The notes under the pieces were generated by a model. That model ran no database searches. It was not told the origin of the DNA and worked only from the letters and a program-made list of their open reading frames with translations. Source: Mumia sp050632745 (GTDB lineage Bacteria > Actinomycetota > Actinomycetes > Propionibacteriales > Nocardioidaceae). Taken from it: DNA of 64,000 nucleotides. The stretch spans positions 1,178,001 through 1,242,000 of the forward strand of contig NZ_JBODSD010000001.1 in NCBI RefSeq assembly GCF_050632745.1. Direction: 5' to 3'. Positions 57,438 to 64,000 of this stretch are shown piece after piece (position 1 is the stretch's first letter; every line of letters begins with the position of its first letter). A program made the translations under genes and the position numbers.

Positions 57438-59984
57438 TCAGACTGCGGCGTCGCGCTCCTGGGCGGCGAGGGCGCGGGCGAGGTCCGAACGCCCCTCGCT
57501 GACGTAGCGACGGACCGTCGGGTCGAGGTCCTCGTTCGCCGCGAGCCACGCGTCGATCGCCGCGAGGTTCTCTGCGGTCGGGTTGGCCCGGGGGAAGAGG
57601 CTCTCGAGGATCTCCGACGCACGCCAGACGCCCTTCTCGATCACCGTCTTGGCGGTCTCGAGGTAGCGGGCGACGTACGGCTGCAGCAGCTCGGCCTGCC
57701 CCGGCTGCTGGAACGCGCGGGCGATGCTGCGCTGCGTCTCGTTGGGCAGGTCGTCGCGCACCACGACCGCGTCCCACGCGAACTCCTTCGACGCGGCGTC
57801 GGGCCGTGCGGCGCGGGCACCGGCGGCCTTCTCCTGGCCGGAGATCGTGTTGTCCCGTGCGAGCTCGGCGTCGATCTCGGCGTCGCCGAACGCGCCGGCC
57901 CGGGCGAGCCCGGCGACGAGGGCCCAACGGAGGTCGGTGTCCACGGCGAGGCCCTCCAGGGCGACCGAGCCGTCGAGCAGCCCCTTCAGGTACGCGATCG
58001 CGTCGTCGGACTCGGCGGCACCGGCGTACGCGCGCACGAACGCGAGCTGGTGGTCCGAGCCCGGGGCCGCCGCGTCGAGCAGCGCGCGCACGCCCTGCTC
58101 CCACTGGGCGCCGAGAGCGTCCCGGTTGTCCGGGGCGGAGAACAGCGCGACCGCGGAGCCGCCCTGGCGCAGCAGGGTCTGGACGGCCGTGAGGTCCGAC
58201 TCGGTGCCGACGCCGGCGAGCACGATCGGCACGAACTGACGGGCCGGCAGCTCGGCGTCACGCAGCATGTCCCACGCAGCCCCCCAGCACAGCGCGCGCG
58301 CCAGCGAGTCGTCGATGTCGGCGATCGAGGTCGTCAGCGTCTCGAGCGAGCGGTCGTCGAGCCGGATCTTGGCGTAGGTGAGGTCGTCGTCGTTGAGCAG
58401 GACCAGGTCGGGCTGCCTCTGACCGACGAGCGAGTCCACCTCGGTGAGCGCGCCCTCGATGTCGGTCTCGACACGGGTCCGGCGGACCAGCCCGGCGTCG
58501 GTGCGGTCGTACAGGCCGATCGCGATCCGGTGGCGCCGCAGCGTCGGGTACGCCTCGATGGCCGTCTGCTCGACCGCGAACGAGGTGAAGGCGCCGTCGG
58601 CGTCGACGACGAACTGCGGGCGCAGCGTGTTGACGCCGGACGTCTGCAGCCACTCCGCGGCCCACGAGGTGAGCTCGCGCCCGGAGGCCGTCTCGAGCTC
58701 GGCGAGCAGGTCCTTCAGCTCGGTGTTGCCGAAGGCGTACTTGGAGAAGTACGACCGCAGCCCGGCGAAGAAGTCCTTCTCGCCGACCCACGCGACGAGC
58801 TGCTTGAGCGTCGACGCGCCCTTGGCGTAGGTGATGCCGTCGAAGTTGGCCTCGACCGCGTGCAGGTCGTAGTTGTCGGCCGCGATCGGGTGGGTCGAGG
58901 GCAGCTGGTCCTGGCGGTATGCCCAGTTCTTGCGCTGGTTGGTGAAGCCCGTCCAGGCGCCGGTGTACTTCGTCGCGTTGACCTCGGCGTGGTGCGAGGC
59001 GAACTCGGCGAAGGACTCGTTGAGCCAGAGGTCGTCCCACCACTTCATCGTCACGAGGTCGCCGAACCACATGTGGGCCATCTCGTGGAGGATCGTGTTG
59101 GCGCGCGACTCGTACGCGGCGTGGGTCTGGCGGCTGCGGAAGATGTACTCGTCGCGGAACGTCACCGCGCCGGCGTTCTCCATCGCGCCCATGTTGTACT
59201 CCGGGACGAACGCCTGGTCGTACTTGCCGAAGGGGTAGCCCATCTCGAAGGCCCCCTCGAAGAACGCGAAGCCCTGCTTGGTGATCTCGAAGATCTCGTC
59301 GTCGTCGAGGTGCTCGCGCAGGCTCTTGCGGACCTGGATGCCGAGCGGGATCTCGTCGTACGCGCCGCGGTAGGTGTCGGCGACCGTGTCGTACTCGCCG
59401 GCGATCAGCGCGGTGATGTAGGTCGACATGCGCTTGGTCTCGGCGAACTCCCAGCGGTCGACGCCGTCGCGGACGGTGGTCGGCTCGGGGGTGGGGGAGT
59501 TGGAGACGACCGTCCAGCCGGTGGGCGCCTCGATCGTGAAGGTGAAGGTCGCCTTGAGGTCGGGCTGCTCGAACGTCGTGTAGACGCGGCGGGCGTCCGG
59601 CACCTCGAACTGCGTGTACAGGTAGACGCGGTCGTCGGCGGGGTCGACGAAGCGGTGCAGGCCCTCGCCCGTGCGGGAGTAGGGGAGGCGGGTCTCGACC
59701 CAGAGCTCGTTGTCACCCTCGACGAGGCCGGTCAGCGCGATGCGGTTGTCCGCGTACGCCGAGGCGTCCACCTCCGTGCCGTTGAGCCAGATCCGCGGCT
59801 CGCGCGCGTCGACCAGGTCCGCGAACGTCGAGGCGTCGGGCTGGCGGGACGAGAAACGGACGACGGTGGTCGACCCGAACTCGGTGTCGGAGACGGTCAG
59901 GTCGAGTTCGACGGCGTAGTGGTGGACGTCGAGGAGCGCTGCCCGCTCCTGCGCCTCGTTGCGCGTGAGGTTGGTTCCAGGCAT
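57438..59984 (-). CDS. pepN: Aminopeptidase N (M1 family)
   Basis: 848 residues from ATG 59984 (MPGTNLTRNEAQERAALLDV), seven bases after CAGGAT; the ATG three codons upstream overlaps the -10 box. Zinc site HEMAHMWFGDLVTMKWWDDL with distal Glu in WLNESFAEF, and the substrate motif MGAMENAGAV. Removes N-terminal residues from peptides. Full length. Confidence 0.95.
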   Translation of the reverse strand: MPGTNLTRNEAQERAALLDVHHYAVELDLTVSDTEFGSTTVVRFSSRQPDASTFADLVDAREPRIWLNGTEVDASAYADNRIALTGLVEGDNELWVETRLPYSRTGEGLHRFVDPADDRVYLYTQFEVPDARRVYTTFEQPDLKATFTFTIEAPTGWTVVSNSPTPEPTTVRDGVDRWEFAETKRMSTYITALIAGEYDTVADTYRGAYDEIPLGIQVRKSLREHLDDDEIFEITKQGFAFFEGAFEMGYPFGKYDQAFVPEYNMGAMENAGAVTFRDEYIFRSRQTHAAYESRANTILHEMAHMWFGDLVTMKWWDDLWLNESFAEFASHHAEVNATKYTGAWTGFTNQRKNWAYRQDQLPSTHPIAADNYDLHAVEANFDGITYAKGASTLKQLVAWVGEKDFFAGLRSYFSKYAFGNTELKDLLAELETASGRELTSWAAEWLQTSGVNTLRPQFVVDADGAFTSFAVEQTAIEAYPTLRRHRIAIGLYDRTDAGLVRRTRVETDIEGALTEVDSLVGQRQPDLVLLNDDDLTYAKIRLDDRSLETLTTSIADIDDSLARALCWGAAWDMLRDAELPARQFVPIVLAGVGTESDLTAVQTLLRQGGSAVALFSAPDNRDALGAQWEQGVRALLDAAAPGSDHQLAFVRAYAGAAESDDAIAYLKGLLDGSVALEGLAVDTDLRWALVAGLARAGAFGDAEIDAELARDNTISGQEKAAGARAARPDAASKEFAWDAVVVRDDLPNETQRSIARAFQQPGQAELLQPYVARYLETAKTVIEKGVWRASEILESLFPRANPTAENLAAIDAWLAANEDLDPTVRRYVSEGRSDLARALAAQERDAAV

Positions 59985-59991
59985 GCGCCCC

Positions 59992-59997
59992 ATCCTG
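59992..59997 (-). promoter_or_regulatory. Putative -10 box of leaderless pepN promoter
   Basis: CAGGAT on the minus strand, seven bases before ATG at 59984. Confidence 0.4.
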
Positions 59998-60612
59998 TCA
60001 CGGGGTCGTGACCGCCCGGTCCCGGCGGCGTGGGTCGCCCAGCGCAGCGTGGGCGAGGACGCGGAGCGCTGCGGAGATCCGCTCGACCGACAGGCCGGTC
60101 TCGCGCTGCCGGACGAAGACCTCGGGGGCGAGCGGTGCGAGCAGCGGCTCGGTCATCGCGTCGGGGTCCTCGAGCCCGGCGTCGACCGCGAGCATGCGGA
60201 CGTGCGCGCGCCAGAACCCGTACGCGCCGGTCTCGAAGCGGGAACGCCCGACCTCCGCGCCGAGCGCGAGCGGCGCGTGGTCGTCGAGCAGCTGCACCAT
60301 CGCGTCGTAGAAGGCGGCCAGCCGGTCCGCGGGGGGAGCGCCTGGGCCGAGCGGCGGCGCGCCCCGGAGCAGCTCCTCCTGCAGCCGGCGCTCGTGCTCG
60401 TCGAGGAGCGCGACGGCGATCGACGCGCGGTCGGGATAGCGGCGGTAGAGCGTGCCACGGCCCACTCCAGCCTCGCGGGCGATGTCGTTCATCGCCACGT
60501 GCGCGGCGCCGCGATCGGCGTAGAGCCGCGCGGCCGCGGCGAGGATCCGTCGCCGGTTGCGCGCCGCGTCCGCGCGCTCGACGGGCGCCTCGTCCGCAGG
60601 GGGCAGGTCCAC
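59998..60612 (-). CDS. TetR-family regulator of the azoreductase-SMR cassette
   Basis: 204 residues from GTG 60612, seven bases after TACGGT; the longer frame to 60897 crosses the operator. HTH: ADRGAAHVAMNDIAREAGVG, RGTLYRRYPDRASI. The C-terminal ligand domain is unassigned. Divergent from the azoreductase gene with a 35-bp palindrome between, so it most likely represses both. Confidence 0.88.
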   Translation of the reverse strand: MDLPPADEAPVERADAARNRRRILAAAARLYADRGAAHVAMNDIAREAGVGRGTLYRRYPDRASIAVALLDEHERRLQEELLRGAPPLGPGAPPADRLAAFYDAMVQLLDDHAPLALGAEVGRSRFETGAYGFWRAHVRMLAVDAGLEDPDAMTEPLLAPLAPEVFVRQRETGLSVERISAALRVLAHAALGDPRRRDRAVTTP

Positions 60613-60619
60613 GGTTCTG

Positions 60620-60625
60620 ACCGTA
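60620..60625 (-). promoter_or_regulatory. Putative -10 box of leaderless tetR promoter
   Basis: TACGGT on the minus strand, seven bases before GTG at 60612. Confidence 0.5.
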
Positions 60626-60638
60626 CGGAATAACCGGT

Positions 60639-60673
60639 CACCGTGTCCAGTTAGCAGATAACTGGACACGGTG
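60639..60673. promoter_or_regulatory. 35-bp perfect TetR operator
   Basis: CACCGTGTCCAGTTA (60639-60653), spacer GCAGA, then the exact complement (60659-60673). Fifteen perfect base pairs per arm. A further GTGTCCGG follows. It lies 25 bp before the azoreductase start and about 27 bp from the tetR start, covering both core promoters. Confidence 0.88.
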
Positions 60674-60697
60674 TCCGGATGAACGGAAGGAACGACC

Positions 60698-61354
60698 ATG
60701 ACCCAGCTGCTCCACCTCGACTCCAGCGCCCGCTCCCGGTCGTACTCGCGCGAGCTCGGCGCGCGGTTCGCCGCCCGCTGGCAGGAGGCACACCCCGACG
60801 GCGGGTACGTCCACCGCGACCTCGCGCGCCGTCCGGTCCCGCCGATCGGCGAGGCGTGGACCCGCATCTGCGACACGCTGCTCGCCGAGCGCATCACCGA
60901 TCCCGCGGACTACCCCCGCGCCGTGCGCACGCCGGAGGAGCGCGAGGCGTGGACCGTGGTCGAGCCGCTGCTCGACGAGCTCGTCGCGGCCGACCTGGTG
61001 CTGATCGGCGCACCGATGTACAACTTCGGCGTCCCGGCCGCGCTGAAGGCCTGGATCGACCAGGTGACGCTCCCGCGGATGTCGCTCGCGGGCACGACCT
61101 TCGTGGTCGCGAGCGCACGCGGCGGCTCGTACGTCGACGGAGCGCCACGTGCGCCGTACGACCACCAGGAGCGCTACCTCCGTGACTTCGTCGCGGGGCA
61201 CTTCGGCGTCGACGACGTCCGCTTCCTCCGTACCGAGCTGACCAACGCCCGGGTCGACCCGCTGCTCGCCGAGCTGCTGGACGCCCACCACGCCTCGTAC
61301 GACGCGGGTGTGGCCGACGCCGACGCGCTCGCTGCGGGGGTGTCGGTGCGATGA
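60698..61354 (+). CDS. FMN-dependent NADH azoreductase / quinone reductase
   Basis: 218 residues: flavodoxin-like start LLHLDSSARSRSYSRELGAR, FMN loop GAPMYNFGVPAALKAWIDQV, and SARGGSYVDG. These match AzoR. Two-electron reduction of quinones, azo dyes or electrophiles. GGAAGGAAC precedes ATG 60698. It overlaps the SMR gene by 4 bp, so both are under the TetR operator. Confidence 0.92.
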   Translation: MTQLLHLDSSARSRSYSRELGARFAARWQEAHPDGGYVHRDLARRPVPPIGEAWTRICDTLLAERITDPADYPRAVRTPEEREAWTVVEPLLDELVAADLVLIGAPMYNFGVPAALKAWIDQVTLPRMSLAGTTFVVASARGGSYVDGAPRAPYDHQERYLRDFVAGHFGVDDVRFLRTELTNARVDPLLAELLDAHHASYDAGVADADALAAGVSVR

Positions 61355-61674
61355 CCGGTTGGGGTGTCCTGGTGCTCGCCGGTCTCGTCGAGGTCGCGTG
61401 GAGCCAGAGCATCCGGCCGACGGAGGGCTTCACGAGGATCGGACCGACCGCGCTGTGCATCCTGCTCGGGGGGACGGCGGTCTACCTGCTGTCGCGGGCG
61501 ATGGAGACCGTCCCCGTCGGCACCGCGTACGCCGTCTTCACCGGGATCGGTGCGGTCGGGGCGATCTCGCTCGGCGTCCTGCTGTCCGGCGACCCGCTGT
61601 CCCTCGGGCGGATCGCGGCGCTGACCCTGATCGTCGGCGGCGTCGCGCTGGCCCGGGCGACGGCGGGGGAGTGA
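61351..61674 (+). CDS. SMR-family exporter, SugE/Gdx type
   Basis: 107 residues, four helices. Essential membrane Glu14 in GLVEVAWSQSI; TRIGPTALCILLGGTAVYLL, GTAYAVFTGIGAVGAISLGV, GRIAALTLIVGGVALARATA. WSQSI near the Glu resembles the guanidinium exporter (Gdx) subgroup, although EmrE-like quaternary-ammonium export is possible. A single gene, so it would form homodimers. Confidence 0.88.
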   Translation: MTGWGVLVLAGLVEVAWSQSIRPTEGFTRIGPTALCILLGGTAVYLLSRAMETVPVGTAYAVFTGIGAVGAISLGVLLSGDPLSLGRIAALTLIVGGVALARATAGE

Positions 61675-61693
61675 CGGCGTGGTCTTGACCCGC

Positions 61694-62494
61694 TCAACCG
61701 GCGGGTGCGTCGCCGACCTGGCGCGCGTACGTCGCGGGTGGCGTGCCGACGACCTCGGTGAAGCGTCGTACGAGGTGGGCCTGGTCGCTGAACCCGAGCT
61801 CGACCGCGAGCCCGGCCCAGTCGACGTCGTCGCCGGAGCGTGCCGCTGCCGCCGCGTCGAGGAGCCGGAACCGCTGCACGACCCACTTCGGCCCGACCCC
61901 GACGTAGGTTGCGAACTCCCGCTGCAGCGTCCGCAGGCTGACCCCGGCGTACGAGGCGAGCGCGTCGGCGCGGGTGACCGACCGCTCCTCCTCGGCGTGC
62001 GCGACGACCGCCCGCACCTCCTCCGCACGCGGATCAGGGTCGTAGCCCACCTCCTGCAGGTACGCCGTGAGGGCGGCCGCCATCGTCTCGTCGGGGGTGC
62101 CGGGCGCGAGGATCTCGTCCGCGTACGGCCGGTCGTCGACGCCGAGCACCTCGGCCGCGGGCAGGAGCCGGTCGTACAGGTCGGCCACGTCGCGCCGCAG
62201 GTAGCCGTGGAAACCCCCGGGCACGAACGAGGCCCCGAGCACGTGCCCGGTCCCGACGAGCGTGCGGGAGAACAGGCGTGGGATCACACCGTGCACGAGC
62301 AGGCGCCCCTGCTCGGCGGCCAGGTGCACGCGCGGCTGCGGGACGACCGCCTGCTCGTACGGCTCGGCGACGTCCCAGCGCACGCGCCAGAGGTAGTCGA
62401 CGCCGTCCACGGGCGACGGCGGCGCCAACCGGCGTACGTCGATCGGCTCGGCCCGCCCGACGATCGCCTGCGGGTAGCCCTCCGGGTCGTGCAC
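61694..62494 (-). CDS. AraC-family regulator
   Basis: 266 residues from GTG 62494, six bases after TACGCT. N-terminal DUF6597-like sensor (YLWRVRWDVAEPYEQAVVPQ, FVPGGFHGYLRRDVADLYDR) and C-terminal AraC HTH (GVSLRTLQREFATYVGVGPK, WAGLAVELGFSDQAHLVRRF). Convergent with the SMR gene, divergent from the DUF3224 gene, which it may control. Confidence 0.88.
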   Translation of the reverse strand: MHDPEGYPQAIVGRAEPIDVRRLAPPSPVDGVDYLWRVRWDVAEPYEQAVVPQPRVHLAAEQGRLLVHGVIPRLFSRTLVGTGHVLGASFVPGGFHGYLRRDVADLYDRLLPAAEVLGVDDRPYADEILAPGTPDETMAAALTAYLQEVGYDPDPRAEEVRAVVAHAEEERSVTRADALASYAGVSLRTLQREFATYVGVGPKWVVQRFRLLDAAAAARSGDDVDWAGLAVELGFSDQAHLVRRFTEVVGTPPATYARQVGDAPAG

Positions 62495-62500
62495 CGCACC

Positions 62501-62506
62501 AGCGTA
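62501..62506 (-). promoter_or_regulatory. Putative -10 box of leaderless araC-type promoter
   Basis: TACGCT on the minus strand, six bases before GTG at 62494. Confidence 0.6.
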
Positions 62507-62549
62507 GGACCTGGCGCGTTCCTTCAAGACGCCATGGTGCCGGGCGGGG

Positions 62550-62555
62550 GAGCCT
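62550..62555 (+). promoter_or_regulatory. Possible -10 box of the DUF3224 gene
   Basis: GAGCCT, six bases before ATG 62562. Weak match, but the spacing fits the pattern; a GGGGG run could instead act as ribosome site. Confidence 0.3.
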
Positions 62556-62561
62556 GGGGGC

Positions 62562-62999
62562 ATGAGGTACGACAAGAAGGCAAGGACAGAGTTCACCGTC
62601 GCAGGGTGGGACGAGGCCGTCGTCGAGGACATCGACGGCACCGGCAGCGAGATGAACGGCATGTACTACCCCGCCCGCGGCGTCACGCGCGCGACCGTGC
62701 GCTACGCCTACTCCGGCGACATCGAGGGCGAGGGGGTCGTGCAGTACGTGATGACCTACAAGCCGGGCGACGCGCCGCTGGTGGCCGTCGAGCGGTTCAC
62801 CGGCTCCGTCGGCGGCCACGAGGGCACCTGCGTGCTCCTTCACCGCGGCACCCACGACGGGTTGGACGTCGACGACCACGTCGAGGTGATCGAGGGGATG
62901 GGCACCGGTGCGCTCGAGACCCTGCGCGGCGAGGCGAGCATCGTGCTCGGGGGCCACAGTGAGAAGGGCTACAGCTTCGTCCTGGAGTACGCGCTCTGA
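62562..62999 (+). CDS. DUF3224 family protein
   Basis: 145 residues, beta-rich: MRYDKKARTEFTVAGWDEAV, VRYAYSGDIEGEGVVQYVMT, ERFTGSVGGHEGTCVLLHRG, LETLRGEASIVLGGHSEKGY. This is the DUF3224 allene-oxide-cyclase-like barrel; function unknown. Divergent from the AraC-type regulator, 67 bp apart. Confidence 0.85.
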   Translation: MRYDKKARTEFTVAGWDEAVVEDIDGTGSEMNGMYYPARGVTRATVRYAYSGDIEGEGVVQYVMTYKPGDAPLVAVERFTGSVGGHEGTCVLLHRGTHDGLDVDDHVEVIEGMGTGALETLRGEASIVLGGHSEKGYSFVLEYAL

Positions 63000-63011
63000 G
63001 ACCGGGAGCGG

Positions 63012-63017
63012 CAGGAT
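63012..63017 (+). promoter_or_regulatory. Possible -10 box of the YbdK-type gene
   Basis: CAGGAT, six bases before ATG 63024, the same hexamer as at pepN. Confidence 0.4.
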
Positions 63018-63023
63018 GGACCC

Positions 63024-64000
63024 ATGGTCCTGCCCTTCGCGCAGTCGCGGCGCTCCACGATCGGCATCGAGTGGGAGCTCGCGCTGGTCGACGCCGACAC
63101 GGGTGACCTCCGCCAGGTCGCGCGGACCGTGCTGGACGCGCTCGCGGCCGACGACGGTACGCCGCACCCGCACGTGCACCAGGAGCTGCTCCTCAACACG
63201 GTCGAGATCGTCTCCGGCGTCCACGAGCGGGTCGCCGACGCCGGCCGCGACCTGCGGCGCAACATCGACGTGGTGCGCGACATCACCGGTCCGCTGCGCG
63301 TCGAGCTGATGTGCGCCGGGACGCACCCCTTCGCGCAGTGGGACCACCAGAAGGTCACCGACAAGGAGCGCTACAACACCCTCATCGACCGCACGCAGTG
63401 GTGGGGACGCCAGATGCTCATCTACGGCGTCCACGTCCACGTCGGCATCGAGGACCGCGCCAAGGTGCTGCCGTTGATGCGGGCGGTGCTCGCCTACTTC
63501 GGGCACCTGCAGGCGCTGTCGGCGTCGTCGCCCTTCTGGGGTGCGAAGGACACGGGCTACGCGTCGAACCGCGCGCTGATGTTCCAGCAGCTCCCGACCG
63601 CCGGGCTGCCGTTCCGGCTCGAGGGCTGGGAGGACTTGGAGCGCTACACCGACGACATGCTCCACACCGGCGTGATCGACGACTTCAGCGAGGTGCGCTG
63701 GGACATCCGGCCCTCGCCGCGCTTCGGCACCCTCGAGGTGCGCATCTGCGACGGCACGCCCACGTTGAGCGAGCTGCTCGCGATCGCCGCCCTGACGCAG
63801 TGCCTGGTCGAGCACTACTCCGCCGAGCTGGACGCGGGCCGAGCACTCCCCGACCTGCCGCAGTGGTTCCTGCAGGAGAACAAGTGGCGCTCGGCGCGGT
63901 ACGGCATGGACGCGATCCTCATCCTGGACGAGAAGGGCGACGAGGAGCTGGTCACCACCGACGTACGCCGGCTGCTGGAGATGCTCGCCCCGGCCGCCGA
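63024..64000 (+). CDS. Carboxylate-amine ligase / glutamate-cysteine ligase family 2 (YbdK type), partial
   Basis: 325 codons run off the window end without a stop. TIGIEWELALVDADTGDL, LLLNTVEIVSGVHERVAD, MCAGTHPFAQWDHQKVTDKE, GVHVHVGIEDRAKVLPLMRA, EVRWDIRPSPRFGTLEVRIC are the GCS2/YbdK signatures. The reaction is ATP-dependent ligation of an amine to glutamate's gamma-carboxyl; weak GCS activity is known for some members. It may serve a low-molecular thiol or gamma-glutamyl compound; substrate unproven. Confidence 0.9.
   Translation, partial: MVLPFAQSRRSTIGIEWELALVDADTGDLRQVARTVLDALAADDGTPHPHVHQELLLNTVEIVSGVHERVADAGRDLRRNIDVVRDITGPLRVELMCAGTHPFAQWDHQKVTDKERYNTLIDRTQWWGRQMLIYGVHVHVGIEDRAKVLPLMRAVLAYFGHLQALSASSPFWGAKDTGYASNRALMFQQLPTAGLPFRLEGWEDLERYTDDMLHTGVIDDFSEVRWDIRPSPRFGTLEVRICDGTPTLSELLAIAALTQCLVEHYSAELDAGRALPDLPQWFLQENKWRSARYGMDAILILDEKGDEELVTTDVRRLLEMLAPAA

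Noticed and set aside
1..64000. tRNA, rRNA, insertion sequences, integrases, CRISPR arrays, prophage genes
   Set aside because: Almost all of the window is occupied by chromosomal genes with uniform base use; no transposase or integrase motifs and no cloverleaf-like intergenic sequence were seen.

Overview
The window is a contiguous, densely coded stretch of a high-GC actinobacterial chromosome. GTG starts, stop/start overlaps of the GTGA and ATGA type, actinobacterium-specific genes (NucS, DUF2550) and many leaderless promoters point to Nocardioidaceae (Nocardioides or a close relative). The genus is an inference from gene content and style. I see no rRNA, tRNA, CRISPR array, insertion sequence or prophage.

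Region 1 (1-21320) is a housekeeping block in the order known from other actinobacteria, including Mycobacterium tuberculosis: end of argS, lysA, hom, thrC, thrB, rho, rpmE, prfA, prmC, tsaC, a WecA-type transferase, the F-type ATP synthase operon, a DUF2550 gene and the cobalamin adenosyltransferase gene. A thioredoxin-type peroxidase and a tiny membrane protein are inserted between rho and rpmE.

Region 2 (21392-33054) mixes metabolism and accessory genes: a coenzyme-B12 mutase of the MeaA/ethylmalonyl-CoA type, a flippase-like membrane protein, ferritin, a D-amino-acid oxidase, a SLATT-like protein, a macro-domain protein, a TetR/SDR divergent pair with a clear operator, the mismatch endonuclease NucS, a lipoprotein, a tandemly duplicated 3-hydroxyacyl-CoA dehydrogenase and a zinc-ribbon protein.

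Region 3 (33081-48454) is the most unusual part. An alkylsulfatase and a DUF1254 gene sit beside several small membrane or unknown-function operons (YihY, a tyrosine phosphatase, a DUF6325-type protein, SHOCT, SulP, GAP, a DUF7144-type protein, AI-2E, and two paralogous ~75-residue proteins). At the end lies a large MalT/LuxR-type regulator. Five 17-bp palindromes (TCACCC-N5-GGGTGA or one mismatch from it) lie 22-23 bp before the -10 boxes of these operons, the geometry of a LuxR-type activator. This looks like an undescribed local regulon.

Region 4 (48442-64000) holds a DivIVA-like coiled-coil protein, crotonyl-CoA carboxylase/reductase, 5-oxoprolinase PxpABC, the acyl-CoA epimerase, acetyl-CoA acetyltransferase, MeaB, a PH-domain pair, aminopeptidase N, a TetR/azoreductase/SMR cassette with a 35-bp perfect operator, an AraC regulator, a DUF3224 protein and the start of a YbdK-type glutamate-cysteine ligase.

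Together the thiolase, 3-hydroxyacyl-CoA dehydrogenase, Ccr, epimerase, B12 mutase, MeaB and adenosyltransferase make up most of an ethylmalonyl-CoA pathway for acetyl-CoA assimilation, spread over 35 kb. The promoters of three of them share a TACC-N4-AGTAA-like motif.
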